Below, in pieces: positions 46,577 to 56,216 of a stretch of DNA of 64,000 bases (the stretch's first letter is position 1; each line of letters opens with the position of its first letter). Source of the stretch: JABAAI01 sp965261955 (GTDB lineage Bacteria; Spirochaetota; Leptospiria; Leptospirales; Leptonemataceae); the NCBI GenBank assembly GCA_965261955.1, contig CBDHEM010000013.1, positions 186,001-250,000 on the forward strand, read 5' to 3'. The position numbers and the translations under genes were made by a program. The notes under the pieces are model-generated. The model was not told the origin of the DNA and did not search any database. It worked only from the letters and a program-made list of their open reading frames with translations.

Positions 46577-47566
46577 ATGGCATCATTACTTCTAAATCAT
46601 GTTTCTTTAAAAATGAAACTCATAGGAGGAGAAAAAGGTCTTTCGTCTAAGGTCACCAGTATAGATGTAAATCGGCCGGGCCTTGCTTTAGCCGGTTTTT
46701 TCGAAAACTTTGCCCATGATCGCGTACAGGTCTTTGGAAAGGGTGAGTATGCTTACTTGCAAAAAATGGTGAACAAAAAGATCGAACAGGATTCTGGAGA
46801 GGATTTATCCAAAATAACAGGGAAGCTAGATGAAGTTTCCCGAGAAATATTTTCTTATACAATACCGGGTATTATTTTTACTTATAATAAAGTACCCCCT
46901 GAAATAATCATTCAAATGAGTAATGAAAAGAAAATACCCCTAATGAGTACACCCTTGAGTACACATAATTTCATTGTGGAGTTTACTCGTATATTGGGAG
47001 AAGTATTGGCTCCTCGTAAGACTCTCCATGGTGTCTTTCTTGAAGTTTTTGGTGTAGGTGTTTTGCTTTTAGGTAAAAGTGGCATTGGTAAATCAGAAAC
47101 AGCGATAGAACTCATCGAAAGAGGCCATCGTCTTGTGGCTGATGATGTTGTTCAAGTAGTTCGTCTGGAGGGAAAGCTACTCTATGGTCTTTCCAGTGAT
47201 TTTCTTCAGTACAATATGGAATTGCGTGGTTTGGGTATTGTAAATGTACGAGAGCTTTTTGGCATGAGGGCTATACGAGAACGCTATTCTTTGGATCTCG
47301 CTATCTATCTAGAGGTTTGGAATTCCAAAAAAGAGTATGAAAGGTTAGGTATAGATGAAGAATATTTAGAAATTTTGGATGTGCAGGTACCGAGGGTGTT
47401 GCTTCCTGTTCGACCCGGTCGCAATATTCCTATTCTAATCGAAACAGCAGCTATTAATTATCGTTCTCAAAAATTAGGTTATCATGCTGCTCGTGAATTA
47501 AGTAAAAAAGTAAGTCAAAAAGTTAGAGAGAGTGTGCTAAAAAATAATCAAGAGAAGGAGATTTAG
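46577..47566 (+). CDS. hprK: HPr kinase/phosphorylase
   Basis: The 329-residue protein has the N-terminal regulatory domain (SIDVNRPGLALAGFF), the catalytic His region HGVFLEVFGVG (about 151), the P-loop GKSGIGKS (166-173) and the family signature region VPRVLLPVRPGRN. It phosphorylates and dephosphorylates HPr on Ser-46 in response to metabolites. The internal ATG at 46577 fits family alignment better than the ATG nine codons upstream at 46550. HPr itself (ptsH), usually adjacent, is not present here. Confidence 0.92.
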   Translation: MASLLLNHVSLKMKLIGGEKGLSSKVTSIDVNRPGLALAGFFENFAHDRVQVFGKGEYAYLQKMVNKKIEQDSGEDLSKITGKLDEVSREIFSYTIPGIIFTYNKVPPEIIIQMSNEKKIPLMSTPLSTHNFIVEFTRILGEVLAPRKTLHGVFLEVFGVGVLLLGKSGIGKSETAIELIERGHRLVADDVVQVVRLEGKLLYGLSSDFLQYNMELRGLGIVNVRELFGMRAIRERYSLDLAIYLEVWNSKKEYERLGIDEEYLEILDVQVPRVLLPVRPGRNIPILIETAAINYRSQKLGYHAARELSKKVSQKVRESVLKNNQEKEI

Positions 47567-47665
47567 ACTATAAAAAAGCCGAGACTATACCAGAGCGGGT
47601 AAGGTGTTGTTTTATTGTCTTTGCCTTTTTTCCTTTTAAACAACACGGCTTGATCATGTGGCCTT

Positions 47666-48739
47666 ATGAATTTACTCAAAAATAGAATATTTCTTTTTTC
47701 CTTTTTTCTTTTAGCTCTTTTTGTGCTTCTTTATTCAGGGTTTTCTCTTTGTGAAGTACTTTGTGATGGATCTTCTTGCATGGATAAAGAAGAAATTTCC
47801 ACCATAGACAGAGATAGAATAGAGAAAAATAGAATAGATAGGAATAGAATAGAGGAAAATAGAAAAAAAGAAAAAGAACAGAAAAAAAATGAGAAAGCTT
47901 TTTCGCAAAAAAATCGACAAGAAACGATACCACAAGATGCCCAGTCTAGTCGTCCATCGCTGAAACAGGATGAGAAGGATGCTCAAGTAAAAGCAGAAGA
48001 GGTCACAGAAGAAGTCACAGAAGAAGTCACAGAAGAGCTTCCAGAAGAGGTTGAGCTTCCAGAAGAAGTTGAGGTTATAGAAGAAAAATTACAAACTAAA
48101 AGTGAAAATAAAGATGAAAGGGATTCTTTAGAAGAGGCATCAGAAAGCGTAAAGAAGACAAAAGAAGAGACGCCTTCTACGTTGCCAGAAACCACAAAAA
48201 TATCCCCAAAATTAAAATCATCACAATCTGACATTAACTTATCAAAGAACGAAGAGAACGAAGAGAACGAAGAGAATGGAGACCCAACAAGTAAGAAGGC
48301 ACAAGCTAAACTAAGCGACGGTACTCCTATTCCTGAGGAAGGATGGGTACCACCCGATGAAGCAGTGCCTAGTGATTTGCGCAGTTATGATCTCATAAAA
48401 TATCGAGAGTATGTATCTGGTCTTTCCAAATTATGTAAAAAAGATGGTTTGCCAGACATATTGATTCGTAAATGTTATCCTACCCATGTGCTTTTGAATC
48501 TAGAGGGTTGGTATCGTATTTATTTGTACTATTTTTTAAAGATGGATGATGAAAACCAAAGAAACCGTTATATTGGCTATGATTTTTTTCAAGAATATTG
48601 CGATTTTGCACCGGCAAAAGAATTGGGTAGCCTTCATTTCAAAAATATGGCTTCTAAGATTTCTGAAGAGAGAGAACGTATCACAAAAGTGAATACTTTT
48701 TTACAAGGCTGTAAGAAATCTTCCCAAAGTGATACGTAA
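47666..48739 (+). CDS. Secreted low-complexity acidic/basic repeat protein
   Basis: The 357-residue protein starts with a signal peptide (LFSFFLLALFVLLYSGFS). It then has a long charged region with repeats: IEKNRIDRNRIEENR, three VTEE units (12-bp GTCACAGAAGAA repeats at about 48002-48037) and ELPEEVELPEEVE. The last 130 residues form a compact domain with four Cys (LCKKDG, RKCYP, EYCDF, QGCKK). No family is recognised. It stands between hprK and dgt in the same direction. The middle part looks expanded by slippage. Confidence 0.7.
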   Translation: MNLLKNRIFLFSFFLLALFVLLYSGFSLCEVLCDGSSCMDKEEISTIDRDRIEKNRIDRNRIEENRKKEKEQKKNEKAFSQKNRQETIPQDAQSSRPSLKQDEKDAQVKAEEVTEEVTEEVTEELPEEVELPEEVEVIEEKLQTKSENKDERDSLEEASESVKKTKEETPSTLPETTKISPKLKSSQSDINLSKNEENEENEENGDPTSKKAQAKLSDGTPIPEEGWVPPDEAVPSDLRSYDLIKYREYVSGLSKLCKKDGLPDILIRKCYPTHVLLNLEGWYRIYLYYFLKMDDENQRNRYIGYDFFQEYCDFAPAKELGSLHFKNMASKISEERERITKVNTFLQGCKKSSQSDT

Positions 48740-48763
48740 TTATCTGTAGTTACGATATCTTTG

Positions 48764-49960
48764 ATGGCCTTGGTGTATAAATACCCTTCTTTGCTACCCT
48801 ATGCAATACAAAATTTTGGAAATGACGAGTTCCATGATGCAGGTAACTCAGGCTGGAGTGGCAACAAGCAGTATGAATTGAATAGTGATAGAGTCAGATT
48901 TCATCCTGAATTGCCCCATCTCTATCGTACCCCTTATCAGCGAGATAGAGATAGAGTGATACACTCTAAGGCTTTTCGGCGTTTAGGTTATAAGACACAG
49001 GTCTTTGTGAATTCAGAGGGAGATATGTATCGCTCTCGGCTAACACATTCCCTTGAAGTGGCCCAAATATCTCGATCTGTTAGTTTTGCTCTTGGGTTAA
49101 ATCAAGATTTTTCAGAGACACTAGCCCTCGCCCATGATCTAGGGCATCCTCCCTTTGGACATGCCGGACAAACTGTGCTGAATGATATGATGAAAAATCA
49201 TGGTGGTTTTGAACACAATTGTCAGGGACTTAGACAGCTGACAAGCCTAGAAACGCGCTATATCGGCTTTGCTGGACTCAATTTAACAAAGGCAAGTTTG
49301 ATTGGTATGATGAAGCATGCCCGTGTGTACGATTGCGATACAGACCTTTTACCTTTGGTCATTGAGCGAAAAAAACGCCCACCTATCCTGGAAGCCCTCT
49401 TAGTTGATTTTTGTGATAGAATTGCATATACACATCATGATCTTGAAGACGGTTTGGCCTCTAAACTCATTACTCTAGATGATTTAGAGAAGATGGTTTG
49501 GTGGAAAGAAGCTTGGGTAGCTGTAAGTGAACGAACAAAAGAAGACTTTGAGAAGGCCCGAGAAGCCATACGGATACGTACTGTAATTCACCATATGCTA
49601 GATACAAGCATTGAAAATACTATTTCTACATCTTGGCAAAAGTTAAAAAATTGTAAAACAATTTGGTCTACGCAAAAAAGTCCGATTGGAGTTGATGATG
49701 TGTTTTATGCACGTTTAGAAAAATTACAAAAATTTCTTTATCAAAATCTCTACCGCCATCCCCATGTACTAAACATGTCTGATAATGCTATAATGGTAAT
49801 ACAAGGCTTATTTTCTTATTTTATGAAATCATCTGAAAAGATGCCAGAACACTACCAAAAAAGAATGGATGAAGATGGTTTGGAACGAACCGTTTGTGAT
49901 TACATAGCAGGTATGACGGATCGTTTTGCTCAAGATCAATACAAGGCTATTTTAGACTAG
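48764..49960 (+). CDS. dgt: dGTPase-like HD-domain triphosphohydrolase
   Basis: The 398-residue protein has the HD metal motif (RLTHSLEVAQ, then LAHDLGHPPFGHAG, FEHNCQGLRQL) and the N-terminal RDRDRVIHSKAFRRLGYKTQVF typical of dGTPases. It splits dGTP or other dNTPs to nucleoside and triphosphate. Its length suggests the shorter, broad-specificity group. The ATG at 48764 follows a TTG that is also in frame. It continues the run of co-directional genes. Confidence 0.9.
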   Translation: MALVYKYPSLLPYAIQNFGNDEFHDAGNSGWSGNKQYELNSDRVRFHPELPHLYRTPYQRDRDRVIHSKAFRRLGYKTQVFVNSEGDMYRSRLTHSLEVAQISRSVSFALGLNQDFSETLALAHDLGHPPFGHAGQTVLNDMMKNHGGFEHNCQGLRQLTSLETRYIGFAGLNLTKASLIGMMKHARVYDCDTDLLPLVIERKKRPPILEALLVDFCDRIAYTHHDLEDGLASKLITLDDLEKMVWWKEAWVAVSERTKEDFEKAREAIRIRTVIHHMLDTSIENTISTSWQKLKNCKTIWSTQKSPIGVDDVFYARLEKLQKFLYQNLYRHPHVLNMSDNAIMVIQGLFSYFMKSSEKMPEHYQKRMDEDGLERTVCDYIAGMTDRFAQDQYKAILD

Positions 49961-49981
49961 AAGTGTATCATTACTGATCCC

Positions 49982-52252
49982 ATGAATAAACCCGATCAGT
50001 TAAAAAGTATTTTTAAAACTTATTATAACAAGATTAAAGCTTTCCTTTCAGAAATAGACAATTATCTTTTAGAGTTCTCTTTCTTATTATTAGGGGCTTT
50101 GGTGATTACTTTTTTAGCTCGCCTTTTACTTTTCATAGAGAGTTCAGAAGCATATCAACAGCTTCATCAAATGATCGGAGAAAATGGCGAAATCATAAAA
50201 GTCACTTTACCTCTTTATTTTTATGCTGTATGGCAAGATTTACTTAGCCTAGTTTTTATACTTTTTTTTGCCTATTGTTTTGGGCTTTTTTTCCCTTATC
50301 ATCCCCGGTGTCGTTTTGGAATGTGGGGGGGATATTATTTTTGTATAGGCCTTGTATATTTACTAAATGTGAGATACTTTCGGATATATGGGGAGCCATT
50401 TCATTGGTACCATATCAAAAGCAACGCCATTGATTCCGCCCTGTGGTCCTCTATTTGGGCTGAAGTGGATACTATTCTAATTATAGAATTTATCTTTTTA
50501 ATTGTTTTATGTTCGATTTGGTTATATTTAACTTTTTCTTTCGTGAGTTCTCAAGTAAATGATGTAAAGCGTAAAAAAGTAAAAGAGCTAAAAACTTTTC
50601 CCAAAAAGAAAAGCCTTATTTTTAATAAGGCTCTTACTAAAAGCCCCATTTTCTTTTACTTATGCATCATCGTTTGTATTCTTCCTTTCTTTTCTTATGT
50701 AAAAGAATCTCAAAAGCAGTTGGATATTTCTTTTTCTCACAAGAAAGATGGCATTCAAAAAAATCATATGAACATCTCTATGCAATTAGAGCAAAAAAAG
50801 AAAGTAGCTAATTTTTTATTGTACCTTGCATTTTTTCAAGAAAAAAAGGTGCCTGCTACTCATGGCATGCTTACGGATACAATTGTACATCGTAAAAAAC
50901 CTTTTTCTTTTGGTTTTGATAGTTCTTCCTTGTTGAAACAAGAAAAGCAGATTAGGAATTACATCCCTTTTCCTAAGCGTGGGAAAAAATACAATATTGT
51001 ATTATATCTTTTTGAGTCTACGGCATACACTTACTTACAAAAGAAAATCTTGAATCAACCCGTCACTCCTACTTGGAATAAGCTAGAGAAAAATGCGATC
51101 GTTTTCCAGAATCATTATGTACAGAGTCCGCTTTCTATTAATTCTCTTTTTTCCATACTCACTTCTGCTTACAGTATGCCTGCGGATATTTGGGTGGCAC
51201 AAAAATATCCGCATATTCCTTTACAGAGCTTGTCAGAAACTTTAAAGAAACATGGTTATCAAACAGCTTTTCTACATACAGGTAGCCTTTCTTATGCAGG
51301 TCAAAATAAGTTTTTAAAAAATCGTTCTTTTCATTTGATCCAAGATAAACAACAATTACGTCTTTCTTCTTCCCCTTACACAAAAGAAATCAACTGGGGT
51401 TTGGATGACCGCGTTTTGGTTTCTGCTGCTCGTGATTTTGTAACAAAAGTGGGTGAAGCGCCTTACTTTTTGATATTATCACCACTTAGTCCCCATCATC
51501 CCTACGATATACCAGAAGAAAAATTTGCGATGTCTAAAGAAGCTGTAGAGCTAGATACAAAAATAAATAAAAAAATTGAATCTCAAATAGTCTCAAACCC
51601 ACCCATTCGCAAAAAATTAAAGGGATCTTTTCAAAAGTATTTGAACTCTCTCCATTATGCTGATCTAGTTTTGAAAGAAATCATAGAAACTCTCACTAAT
51701 TTACCACGGGGGAAAGACACTCTCTTTTTTGTGCTTGCCGATCATGGAGAAGCCTTTGGGCAACATAGAGGAAACTTTAATCATCCCTTTTATTTATATG
51801 AGGAAAATGTACACGTACCTTTTCTGATATACAATGAATATATTTTTCCAAAATCTATCCATTATTCAGCAGTGAGTCGCCACATAGATGTGTTACCAAC
51901 TATATTGGATATTCTAGGTATTCCAAAAGAGAAAACACACGAGGGGGTTTCCCTTATATCGCGAGGCTCACATCAGGTAGCTTTTTTTTATACTTCTTGG
52001 CGGAATCAATTATTAGGTATTAGGGATGGTCCTTGGAAATATATTTTTAACCTGTATTTTGGTACAGAAGAGCTATATAATCTCCATAAAGATTCACTGG
52101 AGCGTAAAAATCTGTGGAAAGAGCACCCAGATATAGTTAGAGGCTATCGTGAATATTTACAAAAAATAATGTCTTATCAGAGAAAATATTTTGAGACAGT
52201 CTTGGGAGAGAAAATCAAGTGGAGGGAAAATATAGATAAAAGTAACTATTAA
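49982..52252 (+). CDS. LtaS-like sulfatase-fold membrane transferase, second copy
   Basis: The 756-residue protein has about five membrane helices in its first 230 residues and a sulfatase domain from about 335: IVLYLFESTAYTYL (metal Glu), SPLSINSLFSILTSAY (nucleophile Ser region), LSPLSPHHPY and FVLADHGEAFGQH (metal Asp and His). It is only distantly similar to the copy at 40183-42252, so they are old paralogues. Unlike the first it keeps the DHGE form typical of sulfatases and phosphoethanolamine transferases. It starts 21 bases after dgt. The acceptor is unknown. Confidence 0.83.
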   Translation: MNKPDQLKSIFKTYYNKIKAFLSEIDNYLLEFSFLLLGALVITFLARLLLFIESSEAYQQLHQMIGENGEIIKVTLPLYFYAVWQDLLSLVFILFFAYCFGLFFPYHPRCRFGMWGGYYFCIGLVYLLNVRYFRIYGEPFHWYHIKSNAIDSALWSSIWAEVDTILIIEFIFLIVLCSIWLYLTFSFVSSQVNDVKRKKVKELKTFPKKKSLIFNKALTKSPIFFYLCIIVCILPFFSYVKESQKQLDISFSHKKDGIQKNHMNISMQLEQKKKVANFLLYLAFFQEKKVPATHGMLTDTIVHRKKPFSFGFDSSSLLKQEKQIRNYIPFPKRGKKYNIVLYLFESTAYTYLQKKILNQPVTPTWNKLEKNAIVFQNHYVQSPLSINSLFSILTSAYSMPADIWVAQKYPHIPLQSLSETLKKHGYQTAFLHTGSLSYAGQNKFLKNRSFHLIQDKQQLRLSSSPYTKEINWGLDDRVLVSAARDFVTKVGEAPYFLILSPLSPHHPYDIPEEKFAMSKEAVELDTKINKKIESQIVSNPPIRKKLKGSFQKYLNSLHYADLVLKEIIETLTNLPRGKDTLFFVLADHGEAFGQHRGNFNHPFYLYEENVHVPFLIYNEYIFPKSIHYSAVSRHIDVLPTILDILGIPKEKTHEGVSLISRGSHQVAFFYTSWRNQLLGIRDGPWKYIFNLYFGTEELYNLHKDSLERKNLWKEHPDIVRGYREYLQKIMSYQRKYFETVLGEKIKWRENIDKSNY

Positions 52253-52329
52253 AATTTCTTTTTTTGTAGTAATTTTTATAACGAATGCCATACTGTTACA
52301 TTGTCATAGAAATATGGCGATATTTAAGT

Positions 52330-53355
52330 ATGAAAGTTCGTTTCTGGGGTGTACGCGGTTCAATAGCATCTCCACTAATAGCTCAAGATATTCGTGACAA
52401 GCTTGAAAAAATTTTACAAAGTATCACACCAAAGGATATTGTAGATGATCAAGCGAAGAAACATTTTATTGAGGCTTTGCCGTACTCGCTAACGGGTACA
52501 TATGGCTCAAATACAACTTGTGTAGAACTTCGTTCGCTTCAAAACGATCTTATTATTATCGATGCAGGCACTGGCTTACGTCCTTTAGGCAATGAGCTTA
52601 TGAAAAGCGAGTATGCCAAAGGAGATGGGGAAGCTAGTATGATTTTCACACACACCCATTGGGACCATATTCAAGGTCTCCCTTTTTTTGTGCCCTTTTA
52701 CATAGAAGGGAATAGCTTTCATATACATGCTATCCATAAAAATATCGAGGGACGTTTGCGCTATCAACATAAATCAGAGTTTTTTCCCATTACTTTTGAT
52801 CAAATGCCAGCAAGCAAATGTTTTTATCAACATGAAGTTGAAGATATTTGGGAACTCTACGGCATAAAAATTTCTCAAAAGCCTTTACGGCATCCCGGGA
52901 TTTCTTATGCTTTTCGTTTTGAAGAGAATGGGAAAATTTTTACTTTTTGTACAGACGCGGAGTTTTCTTTTTCGAATTTAACTACCAAGAAGGATACCTC
53001 ATCAGTAAATAAAGATGCTAACTCTATGTTGATTGATGAGTATGTTGAATATTTTTGGGGTGCCGATGTCCTTGTTTTTGACACTCAATATACTTTTGAA
53101 GATCAGATTCAAAAAATTGACTGGGGGCATAGTTCCTCTCTAATGGCTGTTGATATTGCCATGAAGGCAAATGTTAAGAAGCTTGTACTATTCCATTATG
53201 ATCCTTCTTACAATGATGAAAAGATAGAGCAAATTTATTTACGTGCAATGGAGTATAAAGAGTTATTGACGAAAGAGTTATTGGAGAAAAAAGAAAACAA
53301 GTATGTGGATCTTGAAATCATGACGGCTCGCGAAGGTTTAGAGCTCGACATATAA
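52330..53355 (+). CDS. Metallo-beta-lactamase fold hydrolase
   Basis: The 341-residue protein opens with KVRFWGVRGSIASP, the usual start of this MBL subgroup. It has the metal-binding motif THTHWDHIQG, the substrate-side IIDAGTG, CTDAEF and WGHSSS, and an FHYDPS motif near the end. Relatives include cyclic nucleotide phosphodiesterases and RNase Z-like proteins, so the substrate is not predicted. An insertion of about 40 residues (31-70) is unusual. The start is set where the conserved sequence begins; a frame of 15 codons upstream is open. Confidence 0.85.
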   Translation: MKVRFWGVRGSIASPLIAQDIRDKLEKILQSITPKDIVDDQAKKHFIEALPYSLTGTYGSNTTCVELRSLQNDLIIIDAGTGLRPLGNELMKSEYAKGDGEASMIFTHTHWDHIQGLPFFVPFYIEGNSFHIHAIHKNIEGRLRYQHKSEFFPITFDQMPASKCFYQHEVEDIWELYGIKISQKPLRHPGISYAFRFEENGKIFTFCTDAEFSFSNLTTKKDTSSVNKDANSMLIDEYVEYFWGADVLVFDTQYTFEDQIQKIDWGHSSSLMAVDIAMKANVKKLVLFHYDPSYNDEKIEQIYLRAMEYKELLTKELLEKKENKYVDLEIMTAREGLELDI

Positions 53356-53370
53356 TTTTAGTAGTTTTTT

Positions 53371-53763
53371 GTGTCGTTTCAGATAAAAGGGAAGGGTTTT
53401 CAGAAGAAAAAGGTTCTACATATCGGTGATATCCGTACAGATTTCCTTGCTAAATATTTTCCATCTATAGCAAACGAAGAGAAGTCTGATATAAAAACGA
53501 ATAAGAAAAATACATCATGGTCCCTTCCTAATAAGGGACTTCTCTTGTATTGCCAAAAAAATTGGGAAGGTATCAGTGGTGCATTTTTTCAACATAGCTG
53601 TGTAGTGGGTATTAAGGGAAGAATACTGATTGTACATGTGGAACATTCAGTCCATATTAGTGATTTCCAATTCCAAAAAAAAGAAATCGAAAGGAAATTA
53701 CAAAAATTTACTAACGGTGATCTTCAGTCTATATTGGTAAAATACGATTCTCACAGTGTATGA
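53371..53763 (+). CDS. DciA-like (DUF721) protein
   Basis: The C-terminal 80 residues of this 130-residue protein fit the DUF721/DciA pattern: a WEGISGAFFQHSCVVGIKGR segment, then ILIVHVEHSVHISDFQFQ and a last helix-strand unit LQSILVKY. DciA loads the replicative helicase in bacteria lacking DnaC. The N-terminal part is not conserved. The start is GTG with a poor ribosome binding site. It overlaps the next gene by four bases (ATGA). The match is by pattern only. Confidence 0.55.
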   Translation: MSFQIKGKGFQKKKVLHIGDIRTDFLAKYFPSIANEEKSDIKTNKKNTSWSLPNKGLLLYCQKNWEGISGAFFQHSCVVGIKGRILIVHVEHSVHISDFQFQKKEIERKLQKFTNGDLQSILVKYDSHSV

Positions 53764-54125
53764 TGATTTTTTTTGGTATTGTAGCTTTCTCTTGCAGTCT
53801 CCTTCTTTTTTTGCACCTCATTCGCTTGAAAGAAAATATACAAATGAGTATCAGTAAAAGAAATGGAAAATCAAATGGAAAATCAAATGGAAAAGATGAT
53901 TCTTCAAAAATGTCTTCGAATTCACAAAGTTCTTCTTTTCAGCCTAAAGCTTTAACGCGCTCTTGTCCCTTATGTAACAGCCTTCTTTTGAATGATGAAT
54001 ATTTGATGTGTGGAATGGGACCAGAACTAGGAGGGGGACAAAAACGGCAGGTCCAAATTTATGGATGTAAAAATTGTTTTGTGGCAGGTGGTGTTAATGT
54101 GGAAATACAAAAAATTAAAATCTAA
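53760..54125 (+). CDS. Small membrane protein with a zinc-ribbon-like Cys pair
   Basis: The 121-residue protein has an N-terminal membrane helix (about 3-20), a Ser/Asn-rich linker with NGKSNGKSNGK (repeated AAATGGAAAATC), and a C-terminal domain with CPLC and CKNC that could bind zinc. No family is recognised. The start overlaps the DciA-like gene stop by four bases, so the two are translationally coupled. Confidence 0.7.
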   Translation: MMIFFGIVAFSCSLLLFLHLIRLKENIQMSISKRNGKSNGKSNGKDDSSKMSSNSQSSSFQPKALTRSCPLCNSLLLNDEYLMCGMGPELGGGQKRQVQIYGCKNCFVAGGVNVEIQKIKI

Positions 54126-54175
54126 AACAGATTTTTTTTGATGTAGAACATTGTTTGGAGAAAAGTCACCTTTTT

Positions 54176-55012
54176 CTAATTTTTTTCCTTTAAGCTTAGC
54201 TCCATATACAAGGGGAGGTGATCAGAGGATATTCGAGTTAGCTGATCCTCTATCACATATTGTTCTTGTATTGTCCAGTGTGGACTAACAAAGGCTTTGT
54301 CCAATCGTAAAATAGGGGCGTAGGAAGGGAAGGTATACATCCGTTTTTTCTTTTTTTTCATCAATTTCAGACCCATTTTTTTATATAATACTCGATGCTT
54401 TGAGTTAATTTCTTCCCGATCTGTTTCAGAAAGAAGGCTTTCATTCGTATCATTGAGGGGTTTTTCTGTTACAATGTCTCGAAGCCCTGCTTTCTGAATA
54501 ATGGATGTGAGCTTGTGTCCATGATCATTGGTATCGCCCATCAGTATAAGTGGCATATTTTGAAATTTGTTCTGTTGGGCGTATTCAATGATTTTTTGCA
54601 TTTGGCGACGCCTTTCGAAATTGGCTAATCCAAGATGTATGTTTAGGATGAGTAAATTTTCACCAAAGAATTGAATTTGAGTCGCTAAACAGCTTCTTTT
54701 TTTTTTAAAATGTAGGGATATATCATAATTTTGACTCGTGAGGATGGGATGGCGAGATAGACTAGCATTTCCATAGGCTCCTTTTCTTAAATTCACGTTC
54801 AAACCAAGCTTATAAAACATATTGAGCTCTTGAGAGAGTATTTCTGCCATGGGATCATTCTGAGAACGGGGAAAGTGTGAACTCACTTCTTGTAGTGCAA
54901 TAAAGTCGGCTTTTGTATTTTTACAGATCTTTATAATCCGGTCTAAGTGGTACTGGTGATCTACACCAATTCCTTTGTGAATATTATAGGTGACAAGGCG
55001 AAGCTGTTTCAT
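54176..55012 (-). CDS. Endonuclease/exonuclease/phosphatase family protein
   Basis: The 278 residues show the fold: VTYNIHKGIG at the start, IALQEVSS (metal Glu), LNIHLGLANFERR, LMGDTND and SSDHLPLY (catalytic Asp-His). Members cut DNA or RNA, or remove phosphates from lipids and sugars. There is no signal peptide, so it is cytoplasmic. It is convergent with the small membrane protein gene. The substrate cannot be told from the sequence. Confidence 0.88.
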   Translation of the reverse strand: MKQLRLVTYNIHKGIGVDHQYHLDRIIKICKNTKADFIALQEVSSHFPRSQNDPMAEILSQELNMFYKLGLNVNLRKGAYGNASLSRHPILTSQNYDISLHFKKKRSCLATQIQFFGENLLILNIHLGLANFERRRQMQKIIEYAQQNKFQNMPLILMGDTNDHGHKLTSIIQKAGLRDIVTEKPLNDTNESLLSETDREEINSKHRVLYKKMGLKLMKKKKKRMYTFPSYAPILRLDKAFVSPHWTIQEQYVIEDQLTRISSDHLPLYMELSLKEKN

Positions 55013-55163
55013 AGCGTTTGTACTTCTATTACCCTCATAATATATGTCTTATGAGCTTGCATTTATCTTTTCTATTTTGCTGTATTTTTACGGTATTTTT
55101 ACAGTATTCACGTAGAATATTATAAATATACGATTTATTGTAAATAGCAACAACTATCTTTTT

Positions 55164-56177
55164 ATGAGCGTCCAATTTCTCAATAAACTAATACAAAAAG
55201 AGAATCTCAATTCTGATGAAGCCGAAGCCTTAATGCGGTCTATCGTAACGGGAGAAGCTGGAGAAATATGTACGGCAGCCATACTCTCGACCTTAGCTAG
55301 TAAAGGGGAAACCGGGACAGAAATGGCAAGCTTTGCCAGAGTTATGCGTGAAGTTGCGACACCTTGGCCCAGTGGCTCCCTCTCTTATCCTATTTTATGC
55401 GATACCTGTGGAACAGGGGGTGATGGGGCTTCTACTTTGAATATATCGACTCTTTCTGCAATTGTACTGGCTTCTTTGGATATACCGGTGGCAAAGCATG
55501 GGAATAGGGCTGTTTCTAGTCAGAGTGGATCGGCAGATCTTTTAGAGGCATTGGGTATAAAATTGGAATATACGCATCAAAAGGTCAGGCAATGTCTAGA
55601 AAAGATTGGGATTACCTTTTTGTTTGCTCCAAATTGGCATCCTGCTATGAAATACGCTATTCCGGTAAGAAAAGCACTTGGTGTGCGAACCGTCTTTAAT
55701 CTACTAGGTCCCATTACAAATCCAGCTCCAGTTACTCATCAGCTTGTCGGTGTTTTTCAAAAGTCCTTTCAAGAAGTGATTGCGGAGGCTCTCAGGGAGC
55801 TAGGAAAAAAGGCATATATTGTTTTTTCTTCTGATGGCTTGGATGAAGTTTCTTGGTCAGCTCCCACGCACTTTATACGTGTGGGAGAGGGAAAGATCCA
55901 AGAAAGCGGGGAGATAGAACCGGGAGACTTTGGGTTTCCCCTCCATAAAAAAGAAGATTTGCAAATTTCTGGTCCTAACGAGGCCCTTCATCGTGGTTTA
56001 CGCTTTCTTGAAGGGAAGGCAAATGATGCAGAAAATCATGCCGTGGCTATGAACGCTGCCTTTCTCCATTCCCTTGTTTGCTCTTCTAATTTAAAAGAAT
56101 CGGCCCAAGCTTGCCTAGAAGCCATAAAGAATGGATGTGGCCTTTCTATTCTAGAAAAGTGGCGTTCTTTTGTATAG
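55164..56177 (+). CDS. trpD: Anthranilate phosphoribosyltransferase
   Basis: The 337 residues match TrpD: the phosphate loop CGTGGDGASTLNIST, KHGNRAVSSQSGSADLLEALG, FAPNWHPAMK and RTVFNLLGPITNPA. It joins PRPP to anthranilate, the second committed step of tryptophan synthesis. No other trp gene is in the window, so the pathway is split in this genome. The gene is followed after 40 bases by apbE in the same direction. Confidence 0.95.
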   Translation: MSVQFLNKLIQKENLNSDEAEALMRSIVTGEAGEICTAAILSTLASKGETGTEMASFARVMREVATPWPSGSLSYPILCDTCGTGGDGASTLNISTLSAIVLASLDIPVAKHGNRAVSSQSGSADLLEALGIKLEYTHQKVRQCLEKIGITFLFAPNWHPAMKYAIPVRKALGVRTVFNLLGPITNPAPVTHQLVGVFQKSFQEVIAEALRELGKKAYIVFSSDGLDEVSWSAPTHFIRVGEGKIQESGEIEPGDFGFPLHKKEDLQISGPNEALHRGLRFLEGKANDAENHAVAMNAAFLHSLVCSSNLKESAQACLEAIKNGCGLSILEKWRSFV

Positions 56178-56216
56178 GGGCAATTAAAAAATATACGAGT
56201 TTCTTTATAACTAGTT

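Noticed and set aside
47676..47986. Minus-strand frames of Phe/Leu-rich protein opposite the 47666 gene
   Set aside because: They mirror the Lys/Glu-rich repeats of the real gene and have no start signal or homology.
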